From Oscillatoriaceae cyanobacterium Prado104 (GTDB taxonomy: Bacteria; Cyanobacteriota; Cyanobacteriia; Cyanobacteriales; Microcoleaceae), in the NCBI GenBank assembly GCA_025454405.1, contig JALOON010000078.1, forward strand, positions 1 to 51,907: DNA of 51,907 nt, given 5' to 3'. The translations under genes were made by a program, and so were the position numbers. Under the pieces are notes generated by a model. The model had not been told where the DNA came from and did no database searches. It saw only the letters and a list, made by a program, of their open reading frames with translations. Each line of letters starts with the position of its first letter. Within the stretch, counting starts at the first letter, position 1. Below are positions 33,017 through 43,174 of this stretch, in pieces.

Positions 33017-36000
33017 ATGAAATTGATTAAGCGGACGGCTCTTTACTTTCAGGACGGGCGATCGGATAAAGTATACGAAGTGGATTTGTGTCAGGTTGGC
33101 GAAAACCTGTACTCAGTCTACTTTCGTTACGGTCGCCGCGGTGCAAATCTCAAGGAAGGTACAAAAACCGATACAGCAGTGCCTTTAGCCCAAGCAGAAA
33201 AAGTTTTCGACAAGCTAGTTGCGGAAAAAGTTAAAAAAGGCTACCAGGAAGCAGCCAACGATACCGCACCCGCTGCCGTGCTGCCTCCCGCCCAGACGCG
33301 CCAGCAAGCTATTTTGAACAGCATCGCCGGCAGAGGCAGCGCTAAATGGCCTCTGGAAAGGGCTATTTGGCGCGCTGGGGAACTGAAAATTGTGGAGGCG
33401 GGGCCGGGACTGATTGAGTTAATCGGCACGGGAGAAGCGCTGCGAGACTACTGTATTGCATGGAGTTTGGGTTGGTGCGGCGGCGAGGGCGCTGTGGAGG
33501 CGCTAACTCGGCTGTATCGAAATCCTGCGACTGCGGAGTTTGTGGCGAGAATTACTTTTGAAGGATTGCTGAAGTTGGCGGATGAAGAAGAGCGATCGCG
33601 CCTGCAAACTGAAATAATAGAATTGCTGCCGATACATTTGCGCGACTTGGTCAAAAACGGCAGCACTGAAGCATTTTCTGCTGCATTGAAGATTTATATC
33701 GACAGCGAAGATAGCAGCCGTTTTGCGGTTCTAGACAGACTTTATCAGATTGACAGCGATCGCGCGCGATCGACCTTACTGGGTATCTTAAAAACCGCAC
33801 CGCTGCGACCGAATTATTTCAAACAAATCCGCCACATTTTCAAAATGGCTGAATACCGCCGCGACTGCGAAGTCTTTGCCATTCTAGTCCGCCGTTTTGA
33901 AGTAGAAAAACCCATGTACCAGAGCAGCAAGTACGGTGTTTATATTCCTGGTGGCGGTTACTTGAGAAAGATTCAATGGAAAAAGAACAACAAAACCAAT
34001 CAGTACGAACCAGTTAAAACCAAAGAATTTTCAAATGAAATGCAGAGTCCCAACGCTAGAATTGCCTTCGGCAGCAATACTCGGGAATATTTGCTGCGGC
34101 GGGTCTGGCGGACTCTCAAACAATTAGGTGAAGCAGGAGATGCTGATTATGCAAACATGGCTGCGAGCATTTTGCTGCAATATGTCGATCGCGATGCCAA
34201 GGCAATTCTGCAGAACACTTATTATCAATGGGAGCCTTCTAATTGGACTCGTGCTGTCAGTCAAACTGTGGAGTGGGATATTTTTGCTGGTTATTTAACC
34301 TTTAATCACATTCTCTACGAGAACAGCCCGCGCTATGTTTACCTGCGCAATACAGAAGCGTGGCGCTGCAGAGAAGGTTACAAACCGGGAGATCCGGAGC
34401 CGGAAGCGCGGGAAGAAGCTTTTCCAGAAATTTGGGAACAAAATCCCGATCGACTGTTGCAGTTATTATTAGAAAGCAACTGTCGCCCGGTGCATCATTT
34501 TGCGGTTAAAGCCCTGAAAGCCTGCGAGATTTTTTTAGCTGGCATCGATATCAATACAATAGTTAAAATTATCGATCGCCCTTACGAAATCACCGCTGAA
34601 TTGGGTTGCAATTTAGCAGTTCAAAAAGGATACAACAGATATCCCGAACACCGGGAAGTTATTTTAGCTATTGTTAATTGCGCGTCCCCAGCCGGAAGAA
34701 AATTAGCGGGCGTCTGGCTGGAAAAGCAGCGATATCGGATTTTAGAAGACAGCGAATTAATAGCTGTTTTAGTTACGAGTTTGTACGGCGATGTGCGACA
34801 GTTAGCTCGCCAGATTTTAAGCAATTCTGTGATGAGCGATCGAACTGCTAAAGTAATAATTGGCAGAATCATCGCCGAGTTACTGGCATTTGAAACAGTA
34901 GATATTTATCCAAATTGCACATCTAGTTTGGCAGGAGAAATCGCGGAAATTTTACTGTCTTGTTTTTCCGAACAACTGCGGAGTTTGGGATTGGGCGTAG
35001 TTTGGGACTTGCTAAAACATCCGATCGCGCAAATTCAGGAATTCGGGGCGAGGATTTTGCTGAATCATGAAATCGCAGCAGTTGATTTGCCGCCGGAATT
35101 AATCGAAGCTTTAATTGCATCGCCCTACGAACAAATTCGCACAATTGGCATCAGGTTGTTCGGACAATTGCCCGACGCATCGCTGACGGGCGACAAGCGA
35201 GTTTTGATATTGGGAATGGCTGTTAATGCTTTAGCGGATATTCGCAATTCAATTGCACCGGTTATTCAGCGTTTGGCAGCAGCATACCCGGAGTTTGCAG
35301 CGTGGCTTGCTGGAGAATTAATTGATGTCTTGATGTTGCCGGAAAGACAGGAAGGAGTTCACAGTTATTTGCTGAATTTGCTGCGCGAAAATATTCCGGC
35401 GGGAATGTCAGCTATCGATCGGGAAAAGGCCTTGGGGCTGCTGAAAGCTAAATCTTCAGTCGCGCAGGAACTAGGCGGATTAATATTGAGTGCAAATTGC
35501 GCTGCTTGGGCGGCAGAGTTTGAGACAAGTGAAATTGTAAAACTTGCCAGTCACGAAATTTTGGCGGTGCGAGAATCTGCCAGACAAATGTTTTTGCAAA
35601 ACCTAGAAGCAATTCGTGCCAATCCTCAAGAAATGCTATCAGCGGTGCGAATGCTGGAGGCGAAATGGGATGATTCGCAAGAATTTGCCGTCAGGATTTT
35701 TCAAACAGAATTGACCGGAGATGATTGGACTCCTGAAATTATGGTGAGTCTGTGCGACAGCATTCGGCAAGATGTGCGACAGTTTGGTAAAGATTTGGTA
35801 ACGCGCTATTTTCAAGATGACGGCGGGCAAGATTATTTGCTGAAGTTTAGCGAACATCCGTCAGCGGATATGCAGTTGTTTGCTACTAATTATTTAGAAA
35901 GTTATGCCGCTAGCAATCCCGAGAGACTGCGAGAATTAGCGCCATTTTTTGTCAGCGTTTTGTCTCGGGTGAACAAAGGAAGAGTTGCGAAGCGCCGAAT

Positions 36001-36199
36001 TTTTGCTTTTCTGGATGCGGAAGCAACAAAAAGCGAAGAAGCTGCCAAGATTGTCGCGGAAATTTTAACCCGGCAGTCGGCTACAATTGCGATCGCAGAT
36101 AAAGCGACAGCGATTCAAACTATGCTGAAAATTCGCCAAACTTACCCTCATCTCGATCTGCCAATTCAAATCAAGCCTGTGGCGGAGGTGAGGAATTAG
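33017..36199 (+). CDS. WGR-domain protein with HEAT-like repeats
   Basis: The 1060-residue soluble protein opens with a WGR domain (1-75; YFRYGRRGANLKEG replaces the canonical W-G-R with YGR), a nucleic-acid-binding module also found in PARPs and bacterial MolR-type proteins. The rest is almost entirely helical repeats resembling HEAT/ARM (pairs such as LLKFSEHPSADMQLFATNYLESY and AGEIAEILLSC), giving a long solenoid. No catalytic motif is visible. Such combinations are common in cyanobacteria and myxobacteria without a known role. It is alone on its strand, so a scaffolding or nucleic-acid-associated role is an inference from domains only. Confidence 0.8.
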   Translation: MKLIKRTALYFQDGRSDKVYEVDLCQVGENLYSVYFRYGRRGANLKEGTKTDTAVPLAQAEKVFDKLVAEKVKKGYQEAANDTAPAAVLPPAQTRQQAILNSIAGRGSAKWPLERAIWRAGELKIVEAGPGLIELIGTGEALRDYCIAWSLGWCGGEGAVEALTRLYRNPATAEFVARITFEGLLKLADEEERSRLQTEIIELLPIHLRDLVKNGSTEAFSAALKIYIDSEDSSRFAVLDRLYQIDSDRARSTLLGILKTAPLRPNYFKQIRHIFKMAEYRRDCEVFAILVRRFEVEKPMYQSSKYGVYIPGGGYLRKIQWKKNNKTNQYEPVKTKEFSNEMQSPNARIAFGSNTREYLLRRVWRTLKQLGEAGDADYANMAASILLQYVDRDAKAILQNTYYQWEPSNWTRAVSQTVEWDIFAGYLTFNHILYENSPRYVYLRNTEAWRCREGYKPGDPEPEAREEAFPEIWEQNPDRLLQLLLESNCRPVHHFAVKALKACEIFLAGIDINTIVKIIDRPYEITAELGCNLAVQKGYNRYPEHREVILAIVNCASPAGRKLAGVWLEKQRYRILEDSELIAVLVTSLYGDVRQLARQILSNSVMSDRTAKVIIGRIIAELLAFETVDIYPNCTSSLAGEIAEILLSCFSEQLRSLGLGVVWDLLKHPIAQIQEFGARILLNHEIAAVDLPPELIEALIASPYEQIRTIGIRLFGQLPDASLTGDKRVLILGMAVNALADIRNSIAPVIQRLAAAYPEFAAWLAGELIDVLMLPERQEGVHSYLLNLLRENIPAGMSAIDREKALGLLKAKSSVAQELGGLILSANCAAWAAEFETSEIVKLASHEILAVRESARQMFLQNLEAIRANPQEMLSAVRMLEAKWDDSQEFAVRIFQTELTGDDWTPEIMVSLCDSIRQDVRQFGKDLVTRYFQDDGGQDYLLKFSEHPSADMQLFATNYLESYAASNPERLRELAPFFVSVLSRVNKGRVAKRRIFAFLDAEATKSEEAAKIVAEILTRQSATIAIADKATAIQTMLKIRQTYPHLDLPIQIKPVAEVRN

Positions 36200-36244
36200 T
36201 TTTCAATATAGTTTTCAATAAGATTTGTTGGATTTACCGATAAA

Positions 36245-37072
36245 TTAACAAACCAAAGTAATTACAGTTACTTCCGGCGGACAAAATAACCTTCCCGGTG
36301 CGTAAGTTCCCAAACCGCGATTTACATACAGCAAATTACTGCCAACTTTGTGCAAACCGCTAGCCCATTCCCAGTGAACGACAACTCGATCGCACGCCGA
36401 TATATAAGGAATCCAACAGCGTATATTTTTAGGAATAGCATGACCGATTTTTCTCACCCAAGCATACAGCGGTCCGATACCGGGAATAACGATTTGTCCG
36501 CCGTGAGTGTGTCCCGACAACTGCAAATCGATCGGCCATTTTCGCAGTATTTCCGCAGTATCGGGATTGTGAGACAATACAATTCGAGGAACTGTTGGCT
36601 CGATCGATGCAAATACAGGTTCCGGCTGGAAATCCCCCGACCACAAATCCGCAAACCCCACTAATGCTAATTCCAGTCCCAAAGGATAGACTGCTTCGTT
36701 GTACAAAACGCGCATATCGGCATTATTTAAAACCCTAGCAACTTCTTTTTTGGCCCCCGGCGCATAGTGGTCGTGATTGCCGAGAACCGCATAAATTCCC
36801 ACCCGACTTTGCAATTTTTTGAGGCGCTTTACCAAATCGTAAATCGGCGCTATTTCATAGGTAATAAAATCCCCAGTTAAGAAAATTAAATCCGGTTCAG
36901 CTTCATTTGCTGCCTCGATCGCCTCTTCTAGCAACTCTTCAGAAAGTCGCACCCCGTCATAGTGAAAGTCAGTAAGTTGTACTATTTTAGTACCCGATAA
37001 TTTGCTCGGAAGATTGGCGATCGGTATTGTTAAATGTTCTACCCGCAGTTTGCCAGTTAATGACCTGTGCAT
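36245..37072 (-). CDS. Calcineurin-like metallophosphoesterase (YkuE-like)
   Basis: The 275-residue protein has all metal-ligand motifs in order: TDFHYD, GDF, GNHDH, LSHNPD, and GHTHGGQ. The pattern is that of the YaeI/YkuE group, whose characterised members hydrolyse phosphodiesters or act near membrane-lipid substrates. A basic MHRSLTGKLRVEH start and no obvious signal peptide suggest a cytoplasmic or peripheral membrane location. The stop codon lies 45 bp from that of the convergent WGR gene. Confidence 0.92.
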   Translation of the reverse strand: MHRSLTGKLRVEHLTIPIANLPSKLSGTKIVQLTDFHYDGVRLSEELLEEAIEAANEAEPDLIFLTGDFITYEIAPIYDLVKRLKKLQSRVGIYAVLGNHDHYAPGAKKEVARVLNNADMRVLYNEAVYPLGLELALVGFADLWSGDFQPEPVFASIEPTVPRIVLSHNPDTAEILRKWPIDLQLSGHTHGGQIVIPGIGPLYAWVRKIGHAIPKNIRCWIPYISACDRVVVHWEWASGLHKVGSNLLYVNRGLGTYAPGRLFCPPEVTVITLVC

Positions 37073-37164
37073 AAATATAAGGCTTAATGACAGAGTGCAA
37101 ACTCTAGCTTAGCAAATAAACCTTGAAGATGGCAAATGAAGGAGAGGGAGAGGGGGAGAGGGGG

Positions 37165-37342
37165 AGAGGGGAAGTTCTGAGTTTTAAGCTTTGAGTTTTG
37201 AGTAAAGAACTGTCTTTAACTCAAAACTAAAAATTCAAAACTCAAAACTCCTTACCAACTATCAACTATCAACTGTCAACTATCGACTGTCAACTCTTCC
37301 TTCTTCCCTCTTCCTTCTTCCCTCTTCCTTCTTCCTTCTTCC
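37165..37342. repeat. Simple-sequence repeats before the cyclase gene stop
   Basis: gagagggggagagggg, then gttttgagtaaagaactgtctttaactcaaaac (an inverted repeat with its own centre), then tcaactatcaactgtcaac and cttccttcttccctcttcc runs. No gene in 37073-37342. Confidence 0.7.
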
Positions 37343-38758
37343 TTATTGATAAATCACCTCAAAAGTTGTAACAGCTTGCTTCTTGCCTTTAACAATCACA
37401 GAGCCAATTTCTCTAAACTCAAAAAAATCTTTAGTAGCGCAGTAAACGCTATCGCTAACTAGAATTTGCCTGCCTTTTGCCAGGGACTGCAACCGAGCAG
37501 CAGTATTCACCACATCGCCTACAGCAGTGTAGTCCATGTGCCGCGGCGAACCAATATTGCCCACAACTACCTCGCCCGAACTAATGCCAATACCCGTGAG
37601 AAAATTATCCCTAATCCAAGGAACCGACATTCTTTCAATCCGGCGCTGCATATCGATCGCAGTTTGGATCGCCCTTTTTTCTCGATCGGTTACTTCTGAA
37701 GGTGCACCAAACATAGCTACAATCATATCTCCAACAAATTTATTTACAGTACCTTGCTGGCTGAAAATCACATCTACCATCTGCGTGAAGTACTCGTTGA
37801 GATACATTACTATTTTTTCAGCCGGCAGTTCTTCGCACTTAGTAGTAAAATCTCTAATATCCGAAAATAAAATTGTCAGATTTCGCTTAGTTGGATTCAG
37901 AGAAATATCTCCTTTAGCTTCGATCGCGGCTTGTACGACATGAGGGGAAAGATATCTTTCTAAATTACTTTTAATCCGTTCTTCCTGCAATTTATGTTCG
38001 TGCAACAGTGCATTCTCGATCGCGGCCGCCGCTTGCGATGCCAAAGCCGTAAACAGTTTTAAATCCTGTGACGTATAGTTAAAGGGTTCGCTATTGCTAA
38101 GATTGATGACGCCGATCGTGCCGTTCTGAGTTGTGAGTGGGGCGCAAATCATAGAACGGATCTGATTTTCTCCCAGAACGTATCTGGGATCGGACAGCAC
38201 ATCGTTGACTATTTCAGCGTTTCCCGAAACTAGAATGTGACCTGCTATTCCTATATTTGGACCGATTTCTGTTTTGCGGTTGTACTCTTTGCCTCGCGCT
38301 GAAATTATCTCCAATTTTCCCGTCCTTTCATTTAACAGCATTACCGAAACATTGGTCGCATCAATTAGTTTTTTAGCTTCCGTAACTACTAACTGACTGA
38401 CTTCTGAAACGCCCAAAGCTGTAGATATTTTACCGGAAAAATCGTATAAAAAGTTGACTTCTTCGTACTTGTCTAAAGTATCGATCGCCAAAGTTCTTTT
38501 ATCCAAATCTGTCCGGGCTGCATAACCGATCAAATCAGCAATAAATGCTGCTTTTTCAGTTCCTTTAACCCAGCCGATTTCGTCCCCATTAAGATAGATA
38601 GGATATGTATTTAAGCCGATATTACTATCCGTACCTAATAAAATAACTCCCTCAGCATTGCGAATTGATATTGGAGCATCTAAAGCAGCGATCGCACCCT
38701 CTACAACTGCTCGCAAATCTTTATGAGATATTAGTTTTTTGAGATTTATGCGAACCAT
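37343..38758 (-). CDS. GAF-containing class III adenylate/guanylate cyclase
   Basis: The 471-residue protein has an N-terminal PAS-like region (1-90), a GAF domain (about 100-250) and a C-terminal class III cyclase domain (285-470). Metal ligands are Asp300 (FSDIRDF) and Asp344 (KFVGDM). Substrate-binding Lys340 and Asp409/Thr411 (HMDYTAVGD) fit the adenylate-type pattern, and Asn418 and Arg422 complete the transition-state site, so ATP to cAMP is the favoured reaction. The gene is 415 bp downstream of a response regulator and kinase on the same strand, hinting at a shared pathway, but co-transcription is uncertain. Confidence 0.92.
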   Translation of the reverse strand: MVRINLKKLISHKDLRAVVEGAIAALDAPISIRNAEGVILLGTDSNIGLNTYPIYLNGDEIGWVKGTEKAAFIADLIGYAARTDLDKRTLAIDTLDKYEEVNFLYDFSGKISTALGVSEVSQLVVTEAKKLIDATNVSVMLLNERTGKLEIISARGKEYNRKTEIGPNIGIAGHILVSGNAEIVNDVLSDPRYVLGENQIRSMICAPLTTQNGTIGVINLSNSEPFNYTSQDLKLFTALASQAAAAIENALLHEHKLQEERIKSNLERYLSPHVVQAAIEAKGDISLNPTKRNLTILFSDIRDFTTKCEELPAEKIVMYLNEYFTQMVDVIFSQQGTVNKFVGDMIVAMFGAPSEVTDREKRAIQTAIDMQRRIERMSVPWIRDNFLTGIGISSGEVVVGNIGSPRHMDYTAVGDVVNTAARLQSLAKGRQILVSDSVYCATKDFFEFREIGSVIVKGKKQAVTTFEVIYQ

Positions 38759-38939
38759 TTATTTTGTTATTAGCCACCAATGCAAGCGTCGGATCTCGCG
38801 AGAATTCATCAGTCATTAGTTTTTAACCAGTCAACCAGCAACGACCAAAAACCAAAGACCATAGCAAAGTTCATTTTACCAAATTTTAAGAGCTTCCAGC
38901 CTCCGCCTGCGCGGCGAATAGTTTTGAGGGCCCCGTTTA

Positions 38940-39172
38940 AATCCCCGTCTTAAGCAGAAGGAAGAAGAACTCAGGACTAAGGACTAAGGACTGAGTATTT
39001 TCGCGCACTCTGACGATCGCACTTACAACTGTCAACTGTCAAGCGGTCAACTGTCAACTATCGGGAGTTTTGAGTTGTGAGTTGTGAGTTGTGAATTAAG
39101 AAATGTCTTTAACTCAAAACTCAAAATTTAAAACTCAAAACTTTTCTTAACTGTCAACTGTTTAAATTTTGC
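38940..39172. repeat. Simple repeats between cyclase and response regulator
   Basis: gaaggaagaag, aggactaaggactaagg, tcaactgtcaagcggtcaact and ttttgagttgtgagttgtgagtt with an aactcaaaactcaaaattt complement fill most of the 414-bp gap. No gene; 38759-38939 has no strong structure. Confidence 0.65.
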
Positions 39173-39550
39173 TCACAGCCCCAAAACGTCTCTAGCCTTT
39201 GCCAGCACTTCTTTCGGACGAAAAGGCTTAGTCATGTACAGATTGGCACCAACAGCCATCCCGCTTTGCTTGTCATACTCTTGTCCCTTCGCTGTGAGCA
39301 TAATAATGTACACGCCATCCATGCCCAGTTCATTTTTCACCGTATCGCACACCTCTAAGCCGCTCATTTTTGGCATCATTACGTCAAGGAAAACTAAATC
39401 CGGCTGTTCTTCCTTAATGATATCTAATGCTTCCAAACCATTTTTCGCTGTCAGCAGCTCTACATTATCTTCATCTTCAAGTTTTTCCAGAGCCTGCTCC
39501 ATTAAAATCAGAATGTTCGGTTCGTCATCCACAATTAAAACTTTTTTCAT
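39173..39550 (-). CDS. Single-domain (CheY-like) response regulator
   Basis: The 125-residue protein is a lone receiver domain: acidic pocket VDDE (8-10), phospho-acceptor Asp56 in FLDVMMPKMSG, Thr in MLTAKG, and Lys in MTKPFRP. There is no output domain, so it works through protein contacts or as a phosphorelay intermediate. Its start lies 18 bp after the stop codon of the hybrid kinase, so both are in one transcript and it is the most likely phosphate acceptor of that kinase. Confidence 0.93.
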   Translation of the reverse strand: MKKVLIVDDEPNILILMEQALEKLEDEDNVELLTAKNGLEALDIIKEEQPDLVFLDVMMPKMSGLEVCDTVKNELGMDGVYIIMLTAKGQEYDKQSGMAVGANLYMTKPFRPKEVLAKARDVLGL

Positions 39551-39568
39551 CGAAAATCCTCATTTTAT

Positions 39569-42500
39569 CTATTCATTCGAGCTGCTATCGGCCGTCAACT
39601 GCCCCAAAAAAATTAAAGAGACCTTTTCCAAGCCCTCAGCCACTCGCAAACTTTTTACCAGTTCGCGATCCTGAGATAACAGTTCGTCCAGAACAATCAA
39701 ATCTGGTGCGATCGATGTAGCTTTATCGAGACATTCTGCTGCACCTGATGCCTTGATAACATTATATCCATGAAATAGCAAAGCATCTGCCAAATTTTTT
39801 AGGGTTAAACGATCGCCAGCCACCACTAAAACAGTTTTATTTGAACTTTCTTGCGCCAGCAGTAAGTTGATTTCCTTTAACAGTCCAGCGATATTAATCG
39901 GTTTGGTAAAATAGCTGTCAATCCCCAAACGCCCTCCCCGATCGCGGTCTTGAATTAGGGATAGTACAATAATTGGAATGCCCGCGGTTTGCGGGTCGTG
40001 TTTGAGTACGGCTGCTACATCATAACCGTCGATATGGGGCATCAGCACATCTAAAATAATTAGATCTGGTTTGACTGCTTTAGCCTTAGAAATAGCTTCT
40101 ACTCCATTCAATGCTTCCGCAATTGCATAGCCTTCTTCTTCGAGTGACTGTCTGAGCATTTCTCGAATATTGTGGTCGTCGTCAACCACTAAAATTTGTT
40201 TGCGTTCTTTAACATTTGTCGGCGTCCTGGTGGTGACTTGCTGTTTTAATTGTGCGATTAAAGCCGGAATATTTGCGTATTCTGACAGTAGCTTAACATT
40301 GCGATCGAGCGGAATCGAAAAAGCAAAAGTGCTGCCCTTACCCAATTCGCTTTCTACCCAAATTCTACCACCGTGGTGTTCGACAATTTGCAAGCAAATT
40401 GGCAGCCCCAATCCTGTACCTTGGGGTTTTTCAGTGAGGATATCTCCCACCTGTTTGAACCTCTCAAACACTTTGCTGCGGTCTTCCGGTGCGATGCCAA
40501 TGCCTGTATCGATGATGCTAACAACTATCTCGTCATTCATCAGTCTTGCCTGGCAGGTAACAGAACCGGATGGCGTAAACTTGACCGCATTCGAGATTAG
40601 ATTGATGACAACTTGAATCGTGCGATCGCGATCGACTGATACTGGCGGTAGCGACCGTGGAAAATCTTTAATTAACTTCAAATTATGCTTTTCAAATAAA
40701 GATGAAGTAGCAGCGATCGCCCGTTTTAAAATTTGCACTGGATCGGTCGGTTCCATGTGCCATTCTACCCTTCCCGCCTCCATCTTAGCAATATCCAAAA
40801 CATCATTAATTAAAGATGTCAGTCGCTCTGCCTCCGAGACAATAATATTAATATTGTCTCCCACTTTCTTCAAAGCTTTTTGGGTTTTGCGGTCTTCCAC
40901 TGGCACGGCAGGCACGATCGACTCTTCGAGTTTTTCTTTAATAATTGAAGCGAAGCCCAAAACCGAAGTTAGAGGCGTGCGAAGTTCGTGGGAAACTGTA
41001 GCCAAAAAATCGGTTTTCATGCGATCGACTTCTCGTTCCACCGTAACATCTCTAATCAGAATTACCGACCCCAGAGAGCGATCTGCTTCATCTTTCACCG
41101 CCTCTTTCAGAATAGTTGTTGCCAGAGCTTGACCGATTCTGTGATTTCCCAGTTCCACTTCCAGAGTAACTATTTCACCTTCCCGATGTTCGGTCGCCTC
41201 AACCAAATCCGCCAGCTTTTTCGGAAAGATTTCCGACACTTTTTCACCCTTCAAATCGACTTCTTGCAATTCAAACATCTCCTGCAGCGCCGGATTAAAC
41301 CTCGTAATTTTTCCTTGAATATCAGTAACTAACAAACCGTCAGCTAAATTGTCAACGATCGCGTTCAAATCCGCAAGCGTCGTCCGCAATTCCCAGGACT
41401 GCTTTTTAGTGCGATCGAGCAATTCTGCCTGGTGCATGGCAACTCCCAATTGACTGCCAATTTGAGCCAGCAAACTAACTTCTCCCGTTTCCCAATGGCG
41501 GGGCCCAGAATTTTGATAAGCCGCCAGCAATCCCCACAACTTTTCCCCCACAAACACGGGCGCTACACAATATGCTTTGACTTGAATTTGTTCCAAAACC
41601 TCAACGTGACACTGACTGTGTTCGGCTTTGTAAATATTGTCAACTGCAAAAACTTCGCGATCGCGATACCTGCCGCCCTGAGTTACTTGCAAATACTCAT
41701 CTTGCCAGATTGTTTTGATTTTTTCAGTTACTAACGGTATCCAACCTTCTGCTACCGACTCCGATACAAATTCCCCGCTCCAATCTGGAAAAAAACGGTA
41801 AACTGCGACTCGCTCGCAGTTGAGAATTTGCCGCACTTCTTGAGTCGTAGCGCTGAATATTTTGTCAATATTCAGGGTCTGGCGAATCCTTTCAATTACT
41901 CGTGCCAAAGTTCGCTCCATTTCCGCTGCTTTTTCTTGCTGTTTTGCTTGAGCTTGAATTTGTTCCAGGTAGTCAGACTGCTGCAAAGCTACTCCTAAAT
42001 GAGTGGCTATTTGAGTCAACAAATTAACTTCTTTTTCTTCCCAATGTCGCGAACTTCGGTGTTGGAAAGCACTCATTAAACCCCAAAGTGTTTCTCCTTT
42101 ATAAATAGCAACTACTGCACAGGATTTTACTCCAAAATATTCTAAAGCTGCGATGTGGCACTGGCTCTGATTTGCCTTGTAGATATCGTCAACAACAAAG
42201 GTTTCGCCTCTGGTAAATCTACCGCCCTGGTGTTCGTTTAAATACGGGTCTTCCCAACCGCTACCCACCAATTTCGGCCATTCATCAGATTCCGATTCAA
42301 AGATAAAGTCTCCGAAATAGTCCTCGCGAAATTTATAAATAGTAATGCGATCGATATTCAACAATTTTTGGACTTCTGTGGCTGCTGTCTGGAAAATTAT
42401 GTTAATATCTAAAGTCTGCCGGATCTTGTCGATCGTGCGAGAGATCGCCCGTTCTCGCTCTGCTTCCTTGACCAGCTCTTCAGTTCGTTTTCGCAATTGA

Positions 42501-43174
42501 TCCTCTAAAGTAGTCTGGAGCGCCGTTGACCGTTTTTCAGCTTTTTCTAACAGTTCTGCTTGCTGGATTGCCACTCCCAAATGCACTGCAATTTGACTGA
42601 CAAATTCAACTTCATCTTCCTGCCAATTCCGCGGTCCGCTGCATTGGTGAATGCACAGCAATCCCCAAAGTTCGCTGCCTTTAATTAAAGGTACAATTAA
42701 ATTTGCTCTGACATTAAATTGGGAGAGAATCGTAACGTGACAATCGTTCAATTCAGCCGTATAAATATCAGCAACTACTTGAATTCTTCCTGCTTGATAG
42801 TGTCGCGCGTATTGTTCGCCAAAACAGCAATCGTGTACTTTTACAGCCTTAGCAGATGCAAACTCAGGCAGCACGTCTTCCGACACGAATTCCCCATCAT
42901 CATATCCAGAATCGGGGTAAAATTTAAATATTCCCACTCGATCGGCATTCAGCAATTGCCGCACTTCCGTAGCTGTGGATTTAAAAATAATATCTATATC
43001 TAAAGATTCCCGAATTTTTGTCACTACCGCAAACAGCGCCTTTTGCTTGGCAACTCGTGCGGGTTCTAGTTTGGCCGCTAACTCCAGTTCACCAACGCGA
43101 CTTTTTAGGGCTTCTAGCTCGCTGATGAGAGACTCGTAAGCCTCAGACTCTAAGGTTACGTAATTTTCTGACAT
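39569..43174 (-). CDS. Hybrid histidine kinase with three cyanobacteriochrome-like GAF domains
   Basis: The 1201-residue soluble protein is laid out as: coiled coil (1-45), GAF1 (45-210), GAF2 (245-400), GAF3 (425-585), PAS (600-710), HisKA with His729 in VSHELRTP, HATPase (850-955; N box NLISNAVKF), receiver 1 (Asp1042, Lys1091) and a degenerate second receiver. GAF1 has both the bilin-linking Cys145-His146 and a D-C-C-F motif at 115-118, the second Cys that tunes DXCF cyanobacteriochromes to blue. GAF2 and GAF3 keep the CH motif (Cys339, Cys522) but not DXCF. Receiver 2 (about 1112-1195) has Asp1163 but lacks the Lys site. It likely senses light and phosphorylates the neighbouring response regulator. 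Confidence 0.92.
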   Translation of the reverse strand: MSENYVTLESEAYESLISELEALKSRVGELELAAKLEPARVAKQKALFAVVTKIRESLDIDIIFKSTATEVRQLLNADRVGIFKFYPDSGYDDGEFVSEDVLPEFASAKAVKVHDCCFGEQYARHYQAGRIQVVADIYTAELNDCHVTILSQFNVRANLIVPLIKGSELWGLLCIHQCSGPRNWQEDEVEFVSQIAVHLGVAIQQAELLEKAEKRSTALQTTLEDQLRKRTEELVKEAERERAISRTIDKIRQTLDINIIFQTAATEVQKLLNIDRITIYKFREDYFGDFIFESESDEWPKLVGSGWEDPYLNEHQGGRFTRGETFVVDDIYKANQSQCHIAALEYFGVKSCAVVAIYKGETLWGLMSAFQHRSSRHWEEKEVNLLTQIATHLGVALQQSDYLEQIQAQAKQQEKAAEMERTLARVIERIRQTLNIDKIFSATTQEVRQILNCERVAVYRFFPDWSGEFVSESVAEGWIPLVTEKIKTIWQDEYLQVTQGGRYRDREVFAVDNIYKAEHSQCHVEVLEQIQVKAYCVAPVFVGEKLWGLLAAYQNSGPRHWETGEVSLLAQIGSQLGVAMHQAELLDRTKKQSWELRTTLADLNAIVDNLADGLLVTDIQGKITRFNPALQEMFELQEVDLKGEKVSEIFPKKLADLVEATEHREGEIVTLEVELGNHRIGQALATTILKEAVKDEADRSLGSVILIRDVTVEREVDRMKTDFLATVSHELRTPLTSVLGFASIIKEKLEESIVPAVPVEDRKTQKALKKVGDNINIIVSEAERLTSLINDVLDIAKMEAGRVEWHMEPTDPVQILKRAIAATSSLFEKHNLKLIKDFPRSLPPVSVDRDRTIQVVINLISNAVKFTPSGSVTCQARLMNDEIVVSIIDTGIGIAPEDRSKVFERFKQVGDILTEKPQGTGLGLPICLQIVEHHGGRIWVESELGKGSTFAFSIPLDRNVKLLSEYANIPALIAQLKQQVTTRTPTNVKERKQILVVDDDHNIREMLRQSLEEEGYAIAEALNGVEAISKAKAVKPDLIILDVLMPHIDGYDVAAVLKHDPQTAGIPIIVLSLIQDRDRGGRLGIDSYFTKPINIAGLLKEINLLLAQESSNKTVLVVAGDRLTLKNLADALLFHGYNVIKASGAAECLDKATSIAPDLIVLDELLSQDRELVKSLRVAEGLEKVSLIFLGQLTADSSSNE

